The notes under the pieces are model-generated. The model had not been told where the DNA came from and made no database searches. It saw only the letters and a list, made by a program, of their open reading frames with translations. Below, piece by piece: positions 54,978 through 55,755 of a stretch of 55,755 bases of DNA. Numbering within the stretch: the first letter of the stretch is position 1; each line of letters begins with the position of its first letter. Origin of the DNA: Pirellulales bacterium (GTDB lineage: Bacteria > Planctomycetota > Planctomycetia > Pirellulales > JADZDJ01). Made by a program: the position numbers and the translations under genes. The stretch is taken from the NCBI GenBank assembly GCA_020851115.1, contig JADZDJ010000006.1:1-55755 (forward strand), given 5' to 3'.

Positions 54978-55755
54978 ATGAACGCGTTAGCCCCAGCAGG
55001 CGGAATTCGCGCTACTGCATCTGGCAGCATCTCTGCCAGCGATTTCGTCAGGAGCATGTTATTCGCAGCACTCTTACTGGCGACCTTGATGACAAGCGCT
55101 ACCACGGCCGCGCTCCAAACCGCAACGTACACTGGCCCCAATGATGGATTGTGGTCGGTTCCGGCCAACTGGTCTGGCGGCGTGGTGCCGAGCAACAACA
55201 TCACCGATACGTTCCAAGTCATCATTCCCACGAACGTAGCCGTCCGATTTGACATCGCCGGCGCGACCGACATCACGAAGTTAACCTTGAACTCTGGCGC
55301 GACATTAAAACCGCAAATCAACTCCGACCTGAATGTGCTCGACGAAGCGGGCATCTTCGGCATCCTCGACGCGGACAATGGCAATTTCAGCGCAGTGGCG
55401 GCCAATGCCGCGCTGCTCGGCACATCAGCCCGCGCGGCAGCCAAGAACGGCAGCCAGGTTTCGATCGGTGGAACGAGCTACAGCGCCACGGGAATCAACG
55501 CGTATACGGACATCCTTTCCGCAGACGGCGCCGGCAGTGCGCTGAACCTGTCGAGCTTGCAGAGCATCAACGACGGCATCGATCCGGGTTACTATCACAC
55601 GATCCGGGCCAGCAATACCGGCACGATCAACCTGTCGAACGTGGCCACCATCACCGGCCCGAACAACAGCCAATTGACGCTCGTCACCGAGACTGGCGGC
55701 AGCATCAATTTGAACGGCCTGCAAACCATCACGAACGCTCAGACCGACGCCGATG
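54978..55755 (+). CDS. Large exported repeat protein, 5' part (runs off the window)
   Basis: ATG 54978 follows GGAGG at good spacing, and the frame is open to the window's end (259 codons). A signal segment at residues 25-48 (RSMLFAALLLATLMTSATTA) follows an extended polar N-terminus. After it comes ATYTGPNDGLWSVPANWSGG, a typical opening of planctomycete autotransporter-like or PEP-CTERM surface proteins ('W-x-x-x-x-NW-x-G-G-V-x-P'). Next is a beta-helix-like repeat region with recurring 'NLSSLQSI', 'NLSNVATI' and 'NLNGLQTI' strands. The product is probably a secreted surface protein; the C-terminal anchor is not visible. Confidence 0.82.
   Translation, partial: MNALAPAGGIRATASGSISASDFVRSMLFAALLLATLMTSATTAALQTATYTGPNDGLWSVPANWSGGVVPSNNITDTFQVIIPTNVAVRFDIAGATDITKLTLNSGATLKPQINSDLNVLDEAGIFGILDADNGNFSAVAANAALLGTSARAAAKNGSQVSIGGTSYSATGINAYTDILSADGAGSALNLSSLQSINDGIDPGYYHTIRASNTGTINLSNVATITGPNNSQLTLVTETGGSINLNGLQTITNAQTDAD

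Overview
The window is planctomycete chromosome, most likely from the Pirellulales side of the phylum. The evidence is the set of phylum-typical families: two DUF1559 proteins with prepilin-like N-termini, PEP-CTERM exported proteins, a BBP7-type outer-membrane protein, an exported FG-GAP/SdrD-like protein with an N-terminal 'EPRRMF' sorting motif, a giant Gln/Asn-rich membrane protein, and many orphan genes on both strands. No genus can be named from the sequence alone.

Layout. 1-4.2 kb is the right part of a decayed mobile element. It holds a tyrosine recombinase cut off before its catalytic domain, small orphan genes, a membrane-anchored SH3b protein, two adjacent genes sharing a 'TEKQK-FA-LGI' module, and paired GGCACC boxes. 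4.2-5.8 kb has no convincing gene. 5.8-15 kb carries cell-surface and membrane genes: BBP7 protein, FG-GAP/SdrD protein plus a PEP-CTERM partner, an APC-type permease, and a Cys-rich secreted protein. 15.4-21.2 kb has rsmG, a DUF1559 gene, and a divergent glycosyltransferase/asparagine synthetase pair. 21.2-23.5 kb is the most interesting part: a consensus-like promoter and a complete cobalamin riboswitch on the minus strand lead into a DUF1559 gene and a DUF4465/PEP-CTERM gene. 23.7-35.4 kb holds a prolyl oligopeptidase, a LOG-family protein, ligA, a dead trypsin-like protease, nadE, an RraA-like protein, an EboD-like dehydroquinate synthase and a small HTH protein. 35.5-39.3 kb has a CAP-domain protein, tRNA-Gly(CCC), the wreck of a short prokaryotic Argonaute operon, thpR and mnmA. 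39.5-44.1 kb is a roughly 1,526-codon Gln-rich gene split by one in-frame stop. 44.5-54.2 kb has an MFS transporter, a GNAT enzyme, epmA, aceE, a YhaM-like nuclease, an MgtC-like protein, a ferredoxin-reductase-like flavoprotein and a truncated AhpD-like fragment. The window ends inside a large exported protein that has its own strong promoter.

Genes that appear to work together: the riboswitch with DUF1559 and DUF4465 (candidate B12-responsive surface system); mnmA-thpR (tRNA/RNA processing, co-directional); the PEP-CTERM gene and the FG-GAP gene (shared surface module, likely one operon); the glycosyltransferase and asnB (cell-surface polysaccharide context); the two TEKQK genes (element-encoded). 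Everything here comes from reading the sequence; no database search was run.
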